Origin: Euphorbia lathyris
Taxonomy: Eukaryota > Streptophyta > Magnoliopsida > Malpighiales > Euphorbiaceae
Direction: 5' to 3'
DNA: 64,000 bases
NCBI RefSeq assembly: GCF_963576675.1
Contig: NC_088911.1
Location: 58,985,756-59,049,755 of the forward strand
A program made the position numbers and the translations under genes. Below, one piece after another: positions 1 through 11,943 of the stretch; the first letter of the stretch is position 1, and every line of letters begins with the position of its first letter. The notes under the pieces are model-generated. The model was given only the letters and a program-made list of their open reading frames with translations. It had not been told where the DNA came from and ran no database searches.

Positions 1-34
1 ACACAACATCAATTAACTATAAAAGAACTTAGAT

Positions 35-47
35 GGCTCTGATACCA
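35..47 (-). other. Primer binding site (initiator tRNA-Met) of a minus-strand LTR element
   Basis: On the minus strand this reads TGGTATCAGAGCC, the usual plant retrotransposon primer site complementary to the 3' end of initiator tRNA-Met. It lies two bases from the CA end of the adjacent LTR. The internal region of the element continues to the left, outside the window; bases 1-34 are all that is seen of it. Confidence 0.8.
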
Positions 48-49
48 CT

Positions 50-1979
50 TGAAGGATTTGAAGAGAAAGCATGTTGGTATTTAGGAACGAATTTCAAAAA
101 AAATTCCCTAAACAAACAATCAGTGTGATCCAATCACTCTGATAAACAGTCAAACATCCGATGTCTGACATCAAGTCCTTAACCAAGATCATTAAGTTCT
201 TTAATAATCAAATTGATATTTATACTATGAGATTGGTATAAATACCTGTTGTAGATTCCAATCGGGTATTAAAGCTTCTCTAGTGGTGAAGTCTCTAGTC
301 AGTCCACTAAGTCGATTAGATCAAGACTCGAATAAACTGATTAATCTTGCTCAAAATCGAAAATTGATTCCGGATCCGATTTTCTGAACCGTAAAAAATC
401 GTATCTCTATTATTATTATTTCGTATATATATGTATATATAGCTTTTGATATATATACTCTTTGTTTCAATCCAGTCCTGGATTGAAACAAAGCATGCAC
501 TAGGACATTACGTGTCCTAGTGCATGTTATGTATATATATAATATAATATTATAATAATAATATAAATTAATTATTAATTATTAATTATATTATTATTAA
601 TTTAATATAATAATAATTAATTAACAACTTAATTAATTACTATTTTATCCTTTATTCCAACAGTCAACACTTGACTATTGTATTTGGAAAAAGCCATCAA
701 TTTAAATTGAGCAAGAATAATTATTTATATTTTCCTCATTACAATTGAATATCAAACAGTGTTAGAATGTTTTGTCAATCCCATTGATATATTCAATTGT
801 GTCAATCAGTTAATTAAAACACTTTTAATTAATCAATTTAACTAAAGCTTGATACAAGCAACTTGTATGTGTGTGACTTTCTAGGTTCATCTTTAACTGG
901 CATTAGAGGTATAGTACTAACTCTTAGTAAGTATGTCAGGAATCCAATTCCTTGTACTATAAGTGTATCCTATATAAGCTTAACTTATATTTATTTATAG
1001 TCTTCTAAAGGTCATGATCTCCAGCTAACACACTGCGCCATGACGTCCCAATTAAGAAATGAAGTTACTTGAAGTAAACTTATAATTAAACTAATTATGA
1101 ACCATCGATCATAATTTCTATGCACTAAAGTCCTTTCATTAAAAATCCCGATCTTGACTAGAGTCACAAAGTGTCAAGCTCTAACCATCAAGATACTAAG
1201 AAATATTAATTAAGTCTTTGATAAAATAAGACTCTCATCAAAGAACCATTCTTTGATACTTATCTCATAAGGTGAGCCTTATTGTCCTGGTCAGGAACTC
1301 ATTCCATCAAAAAACTAATCAATAACTATTTTATGATTTATCTCTATTTACTTAGAGTAATGAATCCTCTATTAGCAAACTCTTGTTACACTACACAACT
1401 AACTATAGCGATTCACTGCCGGATTACCAGAATTAAGATCTCAGTACAAAGCAGGAACAAACTATAATTACATGCGTAAGAACAACTAAGTTTCCTCAAG
1501 TCAAAGGACTATATGCACTATTATGACATAGATAATAATTATGTTGACTAGGAGTAAACCTTTGTGCAATTATTATCTAACGTCACAGTTCGAACCATTC
1601 ACCTCTTTGAATGTCCACATATTTATTCAGATATCAACATATCAAATAGAATGAGATTTTCTGTTTCTGATTAATATCTCATATTAATCGAGAAAATAAA
1701 CAGAGGTGATAGTCTAAGGATAGATGAGTGTCCAATTCATTATCCACCGACTATGAACATTTAAGATTATTATTTTACCAAAGAAATATATCTCATTATT
1801 ATTAACTCTTAATAATATTATCTCTTTATAAATAATCTTTGGACTAATATATATTCATTAAGTAATTAAACAACACAAATAATTACACATGAATACATAT
1901 TTTATTAACTACCATTTGGATACAAAATTCACACTGTAAAATATACAAAAGGAATGGCCTAGTGCATACAATACTTACA
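50..1979 (-). mobile_element. Long LTR of a minus-strand retrotransposon (5' LTR)
   Basis: The block starts TGAAGG next to the primer site and ends TTACA where a different, recognisable gypsy LTR begins abruptly in mid-sequence. This gives TG..CA boundaries and a 1.9-kb LTR. It is very AT-rich (notably 400-640) and has no convincing coding sequence. It appears to be inserted into the gypsy LTR to its right, because the partner copy of that LTR at 5992 continues leftwards into unrelated sequence. The second LTR and target duplication lie outside the window, so superfamily and exact ends are inferred. Confidence 0.6.
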
Positions 1980-2325
1980 GAATCTCCGTAAATCAAAGAA
2001 ACGGTGGAGAAACGGTTCAGGAACGATATAAATGACGAAGAGACAGAGAAAGAAAAGAAAAAGAAAAAAAAGAAACAAAGATGATGATGATAAAGATGAT
2101 CACGAATTCCTGTGAATATATATCTAAATCTGGAAAAAATCCAGTTTGATCCTCCATCTTTATATAATCTTTTTAAAATAACCCTAAACTTTTAATTTAC
2201 ACTTAAAACCATCGAATTAACTCCAAAATTTGCCTATACCACCGAATTAACTTCACGCACCCAATAATTATAATATATACTAATATCAAAATATAAATTT
2301 TAGAAATTTAGATACGGACGTGACA
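1980..2325 (-). mobile_element. Truncated 3' LTR of a gypsy-like element
   Basis: This is about 96% identical by eye to 5992-6339 and ends in the same GTGACA terminus. Only the last 346 bp of a 1.8-kb LTR remain; the rest was displaced by the LTR insertion to its left. Confidence 0.85.
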
Positions 2326-2341
2326 ATTCTCCCCACCTTAA
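2326..2341 (-). other. Polypurine tract before the gypsy-like 3' LTR
   Basis: On the minus strand AAGGTGGGGAGAAT lies directly before the TGTCACG start of the 3' LTR, the position expected for the plus-strand primer of reverse transcription. Just upstream, the minus strand still reads like the extreme C-terminus of chromovirus pol (EFRGRNF), so this is probably a gypsy (Tekay/Del-like) derivative. Confidence 0.7.
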
Positions 2342-4523
2342 AAAATTTCGTCCTCGAAATTCATATTCTCTAATCTATCTTAATTTTCTTCCTCCAATAA
2401 TCTTTAAGCTCACGAAGTTATATCTAATCATCAAGATTCCTCATAATCATTATAAGACCACAAATTCTAATGTTTCTCTCCATTAACTTCATCATTTATC
2501 AATATTGACATCTTTGTAACAACCATTTAAATATAACTCTTAGTAACTCTAAACTTCAACCTAGTCAATTCCATCACCAATAAATCCACAATAAAACTTC
2601 AACACTTTATATGCGTATTTTCCTAACATATACCAAATCTCACTTTAATAAAGTAAAATCACAGTTGATTCCATCAATTGCATATATATCAAATATATTT
2701 CACCTATCTCCAAATTCTATAGACTTTTAAAAAAATTCACTTTTAAACCGTTAATATGTACGATATTATATTTGTCTTAAACTTCAAATAATTCGAATAA
2801 TGATTTGCATCAATATATAATCTTATTTCATCATAATAACAATACTTGTATCTATAATTTTTCACTCCAACCATTATTTATATTATAATCTTCAATCATT
2901 ATCATCAATAAAATATAAACTTTATTATGATGATACAATTTCCTATCAATAAGAGTCATTTCATAAACTCTTAATATCAACATCACTCTTCTAATTCTCT
3001 ATTTAACTCCTCAAAATCAATTAAGCTAACATGCTATTTTTTTTCTTATAATCACCACTATATATACCATCAATCCAACCAAATAAACTTCAACCATCTC
3101 TCCAAACTATATAGTCAAGGAATATATGGTACCTAAATTACGACAATCAATGTTTTTTTTCTGTCTTCTCCAAACTCCAAATAATATCTTTACACCCATA
3201 AAAGTCAATAAATCTATAATATCATTCGCTTTTCTTATTTGATCTATAAACATTCAATTTGATCCTTATATAAACTTAAACCATAATTACACAAAATTCA
3301 ACTAAAAATAATTTCTATTACCAATATATGTACTACAAAATTTCAATTATCAACATATATATCATCTTATATCATATTTATCTCTTAATTTCCTACATCA
3401 AACTATGCTTAAGATCAGAAAAATTTGTCCTCAAAACTCATATCTTAATTATTTCCTCAAACACTATTTAAGTTTACAAAATTTTCATATTTAATCATCA
3501 AATCATGAACTCTAATATATTCTCCCACTTTACTTCTCATTAATCACTAACATCGGCATCTCTCTAAACATCATTTATATAACTCTCAATAATTCTAAAC
3601 CTCAACCCGATAAAGTTCACCAATACAACAGTAATTTAAATTTCAGATCTCATTTATTCAACTTAAGATTCTATAATACACTAAATTCATGTTATAATCT
3701 CTCAATCATTAATCAACTTCCAAACCCATTAAATGAAACCTCCATATTTTATCTTTCTCAATCCCATATCTATTATCTTCAATTGATCACTTTATCATTT
3801 TCTCAATTTCCTATATTCCTAAGAAGACCAACTTCTCATGTAAACCAGTAGCAGTCTCTCTCAAATAAAGAGAAAACAAATCAAAACAAAAACCAAATTC
3901 TGGTTTAAAGCTAAAATGACCTACATATTCCGTTTAAAGCCTAACTTCTTCATACGGAGTCCGAATAAGACGATTCAGAAACCCCTGGAAACGTAAGATA
4001 AAAATAAAGAACTTTCATTTAGGACTCCATGACAGATTCGGCCTATATCTGATCGAAAAATGCACCATAAGATTCAGATATGAATCAGCTTCTCCCGCAG
4101 CACCTATATAACAATTCTTTATTATCTCTAGTTCAAAATTATAATTTACTCATATCTCATATATATATATGGTTGTAAGCTAACTATTAAACTCTCAAAT
4201 ATCAACTCCAAGTCATACTCAATATCATGTATGTAACCCATGTCGCCAAATATCAAATAATTTACTAATTTTCAAACACCTAATATTTTACTAACCATCA
4301 AATCTCATTTCTGCCCCTCATTAGCTAGTTACTCAATCCTCGAAAAATTCCAAATTATTTCCTCGCTTTCACCAAATATCTATATTCCTCAATTACTATC
4401 GATTATTTCTTAGCTATCACCAAATATCTATATTCCTCAAATACTATCGATTATTTCTTAGCTATCACCAAATATTCATATTCCTCAATTACTACCAACC
4501 TTAGGTCCGAAGAATTTAACCTA
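2342..4523 (-). mobile_element. Non-coding internal region of the gypsy-like element
   Basis: These 2.2 kb between polypurine tract and primer site are AT-rich and show no gag, protease, reverse transcriptase or integrase in any frame. Its length and emptiness suggest a non-autonomous (LARD-like) derivative that depended on enzymes from another element. Confidence 0.6.
4370..4496. repeat. Short tandem repeat, 48-bp unit, about 2.6 copies
   Basis: The phrase CACCAAATAT recurs at 4370, 4418 and 4466, each time followed by near-identical sequence (TATTCCTCAA then ACTATCGATT). It lies in the leader of the gypsy-like element, near the primer site. Confidence 0.85.
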
Positions 4524-4537
4524 GAGCTCTGATACCA
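4524..4537 (-). other. Primer binding site of the gypsy-like element
   Basis: The minus strand reads TGGTATCAGAGCTC, matching initiator tRNA-Met. It lies three bases from the start of the 5' LTR at 4541. Confidence 0.85.
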
Positions 4538-4540
4538 AAC

Positions 4541-6339
4541 TGTCACACCCGACCCTAGACGACCTCAATCGGCATCAGGCGTGAAATAGAAAGATCATAA
4601 TCAATACTTAGGAGTCTCCAATTTATCCAAATATCATAATATCATTTTCTTTTTATTTATTTTGGCCTTCCTCTTCAATATATATTCTAAAAGAATTCAT
4701 ATTCCTACTACATTAGTCATTCGAGGACCTCAACATATATTTACCAACTCCATTATATTACAATTGAAATACTAAAGTTCTAACCATAATTCTAATAATA
4801 AGCAGCCAACTTCCAAATCTCGCCTAATCGGTCGGTAACATTCTCTATATCTTGTACTTTCTCACCTAAAAATATTAAAACATTTAAAAACGTGAGACAA
4901 AAAACTCAGTAAGAAACTATCAGCTATAAAAACCAACTTTACTTAACATAGCTACATATATACAGTTATCAAGGGATTTAATCAAAACCTTATAAAATAT
5001 ACTCAAAATATAAAGTTCATATAACTTTATATATATAATGCATCTTATAAAAAATGAATCAAAACAAATGAACTTTTCATCAAACCAATTCATAATCAAA
5101 TAAATGTTTTATCAAACCAACTTGTAATCAAATAAGTATTTTATCAAACCAACTCGTATTCAATCAAACGTAAAACCTTATATCAAAATCAATCATAACC
5201 AAAAATATAATCCAAATGAACTTAAAACATTGTATCCATCCTCGAGTTTCTCCCCTTAAGTATCAATCTATAACCACATATATAGTCGAGACGTCTCTTA
5301 ACGTTGCATATCCCATATGGTCTTACCCAACACTTCGCTGCCATACCCAATAGGTCTTCAGACTGTGTACACAGGCTATGTCCCTCACTGAACATGGTCT
5401 TCAAATATAAAACCACCGATCCGGATAACTCTCGATGGATATTAAATCATCAAAATCATAACGTACTCAAATTTCCTTTCACAATCAAATTCCAAACTAT
5501 TTCATAACCATAAATCATTTGGCTTCAATTAGCTCTTTTGTAAAAATAACCACAGTTATTCAAAATATCAATCCTTGATCAATAAAAAGACCAAAATGAA
5601 TCAAGCAAATTAAGTCTTAAATCAACATAATCAAGTAAAATCTGAAATTCAGATAGAAGCATAGTCAATAATTTCATTTGAACCATAATTTCATAATAAA
5701 AAGCAAAATCATGAAAAACCTCAATTTTACAAAATTCCTGCATAACCCTAAAATATCAATTTCTGAAAATTCTTTGATTATATATATATCTATATACATA
5801 AAACTCAAAATATAGTTGATAGTTACTTACCTTGGTCTCTAATTGAGGAAAACACACACGTTCAATTCTCCTCTAAATTCTGTCTAAGACGTTTCCCTCC
5901 AAACACTACCGAAACTTAAAAACTCTTCGGTTAGGACTTAGATCTATACATAAAGATGCTATGGTTCCAATTTCAAATGATTCGGACGGTCGAATCTCCG
6001 TAAATCAAAGAAACGGTGGAGAAACGGTTCAGGAACGATAAAAATGACGAAGAGGCTGAGAAAGAAAAGAAAAAGAAAAAAAGAAACAAAGATGATGATG
6101 ATAAAGATGATCATCACGAATTCCTATGAATATATATCTAAATTCGGAAAAAATCCAGTTTGATCCTCCATCTTTATATAATCTTTTTAAAATTACCCTA
6201 AACTTTTAATTTACACTTAAAACCATCGAATTAACTCCAAACTTTTCCTATACCACCGAATTAACTTCACGCACCCAATAATTATAATATATACTAATAT
6301 CAAAATATAAATTTTAGAAATTTAGACACGGACGTGACA
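4541..6339 (-). mobile_element. 5' LTR of the gypsy-like element (1.8 kb)
   Basis: The LTR opens TGTCACACCCG and closes GTGACA, short imperfect inverted ends typical of LTRs. Its final 348 bp match 1980-2325, which fixes the element and its minus orientation. ORFs inside it are short and not credible. The element sits in a copia LTR, whose sequence resumes at 6340. Confidence 0.85.
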
Positions 6340-6438
6340 AGATTGCTATCATTAATTTTATGTTAGGGAAATCCTAGAGGAAACTTAGTCAGAAACCCAA
6401 TAGCAATTGTAGTGGGGGCTAATATTTCCTTAAGGACA
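6340..6438 (+). mobile_element. Remnant of the copia 5' LTR
   Basis: About 99 bp matching the end of the LTR at 11845-11943. The first part of this LTR is hidden by the gypsy-like insertion. It ends in AAGGACA and runs straight into integrase coding sequence, so leader, primer site, gag and protease have been deleted. Confidence 0.8.
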
Positions 6439-6642
6439 GTGATAGAGGTGGGGAGTATTTTCCTACGGAATTTTCTTCTTTTTGTGAATCTAGCGGCATC
6501 AGGTTAGTGCTCCTTATAGGCCTCAACAAAATGGAGTGGCTGAAAGGAAAAATAGTGTTTTAGGGGATATGCTAAATGCAATGCTTGTTAATGCAAATTT
6601 ACCACTTAATTTGTGGGGAGAAGCTCTACTAACCGCATGTCA
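6439..6642 (+). pseudogene. Copia integrase fragment, first copy
   Basis: The translation begins in the middle of the integrase catalytic core (SDRGGEY) and continues through the region with PQQNGVAERKN to LWGEALLTACHI, although with a frame disturbance around 6505. The catalytic glutamate context (ERKN) is present, but the first catalytic Asp and the zinc-binding region are missing. The same stretch is repeated directly at 6671. It is a dead fragment of a Ty1/copia polyprotein. Confidence 0.85.
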
Positions 6643-6670
6643 TATATTAGGTTTCCTTCCCTTCCAAATT
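6643..6670 (-). repeat. 28-bp inverted bridge between duplicated integrase segments
   Basis: This stretch is the exact reverse complement of 6907-6934, which lies within the second integrase copy. It joins the end of the first copy to the start of the second, the signature of a template switch onto the opposite strand. Confidence 0.9.
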
Positions 6671-6953
6671 GTATTTTCCTACGGAATTTTCTTCTTTTTG
6701 TGAATCTAGCGGCATCAGGTTAGTGCTCCTTATAGGCCTCAACAAAATGGAGTGGTTGAAAGGAAAAATAGTGTTTTAGGGGATATGCTAAATGCAATGC
6801 TTGTTAATGCAAATTTGCCACTTAATTTGTGGGGAGAAGCTCTACTAACCGCATGTCATATACACAACAGAGTACCTTCTAAGAAATTTAAAGTTTCACC
6901 TTATGAAATTTGGAAGGGAAGGAAACCTAATATAAGTTACTTTAAGGTGTGGG
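6671..6953 (+). pseudogene. Copia integrase fragment, second copy
   Basis: It repeats 6451-6642 nearly base for base, then continues into NRVPSKKF, SPYEIWKGRKP and YFKVW, the C-terminal integrase motifs of copia elements. The reading frame is cut after KVW by a solo LTR at 6954 and resumes after 9113 with GCLAYYKV. Confidence 0.9.
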
Positions 6954-6992
6954 TGTAATAACCCTATTTTGAGCAAATTACACACACACACG

Positions 6993-7050
<58 letters not shown>

Positions 7051-9113
7051 AATCCTTTTTACTTTCTTGAAAATATTAAATTATTTAGTTTACAGTTAAG
7101 GGTTTTAGTTTTACCAAATAAACCCTTGCTAAAAAGCAAAGTTATTCCCATCCTTAAAAGAAAAAAAAAGGGTTTCTTCTCTTAACTATTTCAAACAGCC
7201 GCCGACTGGTTTTCTTCAAGTTCTTCAAGACTGCATTATCAAACTTTTGTGTCCCTTCTAGAATTAAATTTGAAACCATCAACCTTTTAAAATAGTATTT
7301 TCTTCTCTTAAGGCTGTTCAAATACTGTCAGGTAAGCTTCTCTCTTTTCATTTTTTTTCTTGAAACTTGTTCCTGTGAATGGTTTCTTTTAATTGTGAAG
7401 CTGTTTTCGATTTTTTTTTATGGTTTTCAAAGTAATATTATGTTATTCATGCTTTGAGAAATAAATATAATACACCCTAGTGGTAGGTAGAACCTATTGA
7501 TTTAACATATATGTGTCCCTGTAACTTCATCTTTTGCTCATATAATAATAAAACAATTTCATCCCATCTACCTACCTTTCTACCTTTGCTATTATAATAT
7601 ATTATTATATAATAAAAACTTTTCCAAACCTTTGACCCATTTAATCTCTTTTTTACATGGAAATAAAAGCTTTGGATTAAGGCACAGTAAATCCGTTTTC
7701 TCTTTTTTTTCTTTTCACAAACAAAGGTTTAATGATTTTAGCAATATCTATGTTTCACATAAGTAGTTTTAAAAATGGTTTAGTTTAATTGATTTCCGAA
7801 GGTTTATTGCTTGCTCCCCTAATATGTTAATTGTCCCCATTAGTTTAGATATGATTAAGCTTAGTTAATTCATTTTTCCCTTTTATTGAACCAATAGGAA
7901 ATTCTGATATCCCTTCAGTCGATTGAGAGACGAGCTTTTCGATTCTTACTTCCGTTTAAATTCCAGGTGAGTGGTAATTATAGTACATGATCCTATTTGA
8001 TTGAAATATTAGATTGAAAAACTGTTTATCAAAAATTAGCGTTTGACAGTATATTTTCGTTCCTAAAAACGTATAGCTTAAACCTTGTGTTTACTAAATA
8101 TCCTTAGTATTAGAGCGTATATTCTGGGAACATGCCTTTATATTGATTTGTTTTATTATCAGGTACAATGAATTTATTAAAAATTTGATTTGATATGATT
8201 TGTAGTTTCTGATACGCGATTTATCGCAGTTATTACCTTTGTTTAGAAATCTGATAATTCGTTCAATCAGTTATGATTTTCTAAATTATATATGTATACT
8301 ATATGTTTTCAAACTGGTACAAGTGCTCAGTATATCTGTATCTGTTATCTGGCCTCTCACCGATCTTCATAACGTTAGGTCCTTGCATTTGTCTTTGAGT
8401 CAGGTTGTCAGTTTGTCGTCAATTGTGTTATCATTAGAATCATGCATAAGATCGGTGAAGGTGATTGTCTGTTATCTGTATCTGTTATTGGTAGCGCTTA
8501 CCATTTATTTGGCCCTGGTGGTGTGTAGTATCACCACTCTGTTACACTGTACCATGTGTTTTAAAGCTTTTGTCTTATTTTCTGATTATACTAATATTTG
8601 ATATTTTGAAAGGTTTCAGTGTTCTGTTTGACAATTGATTGTCAGCATTTTGGAATTGATTATCTTATATTGCCCCTTTAGTTTAACTGATTTTGAAATA
8701 CTATATTTTGAACTATATTCGTCATGATTTAAAAGTATCAGCTTGCCTACCTGTTCCCTTTCTGTTGTGTGCTGTAGCTACTACTCACTGAGGTTTTCGC
8801 TCGTATAGACGAAAATCTCATACCACGTTGAATCTTTCTTTTTCAGATTAAGGTCACTGTTCGTGAGGTAACCCTTGGATTGATGTTGAAGGAGATTTCC
8901 TAATAAATTAGCTTTATATTATCTTTGGAGAATTTTGATTATTGAGGTTTAGACTTGCACATTTGATTCTTTTAAGGTTTATTCATGTAATTGAGACGAG
9001 TTTGATATTCTGTTAGTAAATTTTGGAATTTCTATTAGTTCAGAATTAAGGCTAGCATAGATTAAAGTTAATTTAATTTATGCGCCGGTCATGGCCTGGG
9101 TTGGGTCGTGACA
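6954..9113. mobile_element. Solo LTR (2.16 kb) inside the copia element
   Basis: It begins TGTAATAACCC and ends GTCGTGACA, and is flanked by GTGGG (6949-6953) and GTGGT (9114-9118), a 5-bp target duplication with one change. Removing it restores the copia protein across the junction (KVW then GCLAYY). No internal retroelement genes are present, so it is a recombined solo LTR, probably gypsy-type from its termini. The 120-codon ORF at 8239-8601 has no recognisable domain and is probably chance. Confidence 0.85.
6980..7046. repeat. Compound (AC)n(AT)n microsatellite
   Basis: An AC run, interrupted once by CG, passes directly into an AT run of about 38 bases. It lies near the start of the solo LTR and is likely length-polymorphic. 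Confidence 0.95.
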
Positions 9114-11058
9114 GTGGTGTTGTCTTGCATATTACAAGGTTTCAGATCCTAAGAAAACTAAATTAGGACCAAGGGCTTTGAAAAGTGTTTTTGTGGGCTA
9201 TGCTGAAAATTCAAAAGCATATAAGTTTTTGGATTTGGATTCTAATGTTATAGTGGAATCACGAGATGTTGAATTCTTTGAAAATAAATTTCGTGGCGAT
9301 TCCACATGAATAGAAACCTCAATAGCACCACAAATTTCTTCAAACTCAAATGGGAAAAGAGTTGTGCCTGATTCTTCTAATGAACCTAGAAGAAGTGAAA
9401 GAACTAGAAAAGAGAAGAATTTAGGTCCAGATTTTATTAATTCTCAAGCTATTCTCTTTCTGGTGGAGGGAAATAGAAATGGGGTTACTAATAAAATACC
9501 AATTATACTTAGTGTAGAAGATGATCCCAAAACTTTTCAAGAAGCAATGGCTTCTAGAAATTCAGCTTTTTGGAAAGAGGTAATCAATGATGAAATGGAT
9601 TCATTGATATCAAACAATACTTGGTATGTTACAGACTTGCCTCTAGGGTCCAAAACTGTTGGATGCAAATGGGTATTTAGGATTAAGTATAATATAGATG
9701 GATCTATAAATTCTTTCAAAGCTAGATTGGTTGCACAAGGCTTTACTCAAAAAGAAGGGGTAGATTATTTTGACACTTATGCACCCGTGGCTAGAATTAC
9801 ATCCATTAGAGTACTTATGGCTTTAGCTTCTATTTTTGGTCTATACGTACATCAAATGGATGTGAAGACGGCTTTTCTAAATGGGGATTTAGAAGAAGAA
9901 GTGTACATGAAACAACCTGAGGGTTTTGTTCTCCCTGGAAATGAAAATAAAGTTTGCAAATTGGTTAAATCCTTGTATGGATTAAAACAAGCGCCTAAAC
10001 AATGGCACGGAAAATTTGACTCTTTATTTTGTCACATGGTTTTACTTATAACTCAGCAGATAAGTGCTTACTCTAAATTTACAAAAGATTATGGTGTCAT
10101 CATATGTTTATATGTTGATGACATGTTAATCTTTGGAACCAATATGAAAGGAATTGATGAGACTAAGAACTATTCGAGTTCATGTTTTAAAATGAAAGAT
10201 TTAAATGAAGTTGATACTATCTTAGGTATCAAGGCTATAAAACATAGTGGGGGTTTTGCGTTGAGTCAATCTCATTATATTGAAAAAGTGCTTAAGAAAT
10301 TTGAGTACTTAAAGTTTAAAGAGGCTAATTCCCCTTATGATTCATCTTGTAAACTTAGTAAAAATGAGAGAAGAGGTGTTGCTCAACTTGAGTATGCTAG
10401 TGCAATAGGAAGTATGATGTATGCATCACATAGTACTAGACTAGATATTGCATTTGTTGTTTGTAAACTTTCTAGATTTACGAGTAATCCGAGTCGTGAA
10501 CATTGGAAAACAATTGGTAGGGTTTTAGGTTACTTAAAAAGAACCAAAAACCTTGAATTATATTATAATAAATTTCTAGCAGTTCTTGAGGGTTATTCAG
10601 ATGCTAGTTGGATAAATAGTATCGGTGATAGTAAGTCCACAAGTGGTTGGATTTTTATGCTTGGTGGAGGAGCTGTTTCTTGGGCTTCAAAGAAACAAAC
10701 TTGTATTACTCATTCCACAATGGAGGCTGAATTTTTGGCCTTAGAAGCATCAGGAAAAGAAGCTGAATGGCTGAGGAATATGCTATTAGATATTAAGTTG
10801 TGGCCACAACCGATGTCAGCCATTTCTTTGAACTGTGATAGTGAAGCTACTTTGTCTAGAGCTTATAACAAGATATATAATGGAAAGTATAGACATATTA
10901 GCTTAAGACATTTATATGTACGACAGTTAATATCAGACGAGATTATAATTGTTGTATATGTTAAGTCTTGTAATAATTTGGCAGATCCTTTCACAAAAGG
11001 ACTTCCAAGGGACATAGTATCTAAAATGTCTAAAGAGATTGGTTTAAGACCTATATGA
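9114..11058 (+). pseudogene. Copia reverse transcriptase and RNase H region
   Basis: This is the second half of a Ty1/copia polyprotein. After the integrase tail (GCLAYYKV, VGYAENSKAYKF) there is an in-frame TGA at 9307, then an open stretch from 9364 to 11058 (564 codons). The RT has [39 protein letters not shown] and the catalytic YVDD. RNase H follows with GYSDASW, STSGWIF and STMEAEF. Around residues 225-242 the sequence is scrambled by two compensating small indels just before YVDD, so the enzyme is probably inactive. With gag, protease and half of integrase gone, the element is dead. Confidence 0.92.
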
Positions 11059-11563
11059 TTACATCAGCAACAACAGAAACCCAACCTATGTATAGTATTA
11101 TCACTATGTAAAGGTTCAATGTGGTAAAAACAAGTTGTTGATAACTGATTGATATACTAAGTGTAATAATAAATTAGGTAGTATATGATTATTAGGGTGA
11201 GTCTTAGGCTCTTAATGAAGCTTCATGTGTTGTATTTGAACTTCACCTATATGGACATAAGGAGTGGTGCCGCTCCTAATGAAAGTGTGGTCTACTTTTA
11301 TAATTGTCCATGAAGTCTAGGATGAGCGCATGGCCATAATAGTGCTACCATTTCTATAAACGTACATTTATATAGAAGTTATGTGTGTGATACTTCCGGT
11401 ATAACACAAGGGATTATGGCTCAAAAGCGGCAAGCCGCCATTAATTTCGTTTTTCCTTGAAGTATTACACTAAGTGGAGGTCCAAATCGCAAGATACCGA
11501 CATTTATGCATAACTCTAATGAGATTTGTTTAAACACCAATACATAAAGCCTAAGTGGGGGAT
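11059..11563 (+). mobile_element. Copia 3' untranslated region and polypurine tract
   Basis: A non-coding stretch between the pol stop and the 3' LTR. It ends in AAGTGGGGGATT (11552-11563), a good polypurine tract for priming the plus strand, immediately before TGTTAGATATT. Confidence 0.75.
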
Positions 11564-11943
11564 TGTTAGATATTAGTCTTTAATATTGGTGTTGTGGAAA
11601 TTTCACATGGAAAGAATAAGAAGGAAATCTGTATTTTATATTGTCTAAGAGACATCTGTATTGTCTAGAGACATTTGTATGTCTAGAGACATCTGTATGT
11701 CTGGAGACATCTATATTTTGGATAAAGATAAAACAGTTTTATAACTGTTTTGACAACCAGCTTTTTGGCTATAAATATCCTCAATCCTTCATACCTTTTC
11801 ACTTACTGTTTTAATTATTCAAATACGTTCATAGGGAAATTAATAAGATTTCTATCATTAATTTTATGTTAGGGAAATCCTAGAGGAAACTTAGTCAGAA
11901 ACCCAATAGCAATTGTAGTGGGGCTAATATTTCTTTAAGGACA
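11564..11943 (+). mobile_element. Copia 3' LTR (380 bp)
   Basis: It starts TGTTAGATATT after the polypurine tract and ends AAGGACA, where homology with the 5' remnant (6340-6438) stops apart from a shared GTGAT. A short stepwise repeat with GTCTAGAGACAT (about 11643-11710) lies in it. The region with TATAAATATCC near 11770 is a plausible promoter. Confidence 0.8.

Noticed and set aside
5222..5507. Overlapping 64- and 67-codon ORFs on both strands
   Set aside because: Inside the gypsy-like LTR, with no domain.
8239..8601. 120-codon plus-strand ORF
   Set aside because: Lies inside a solo LTR, has low-complexity hydrophobic content and no recognisable domain.
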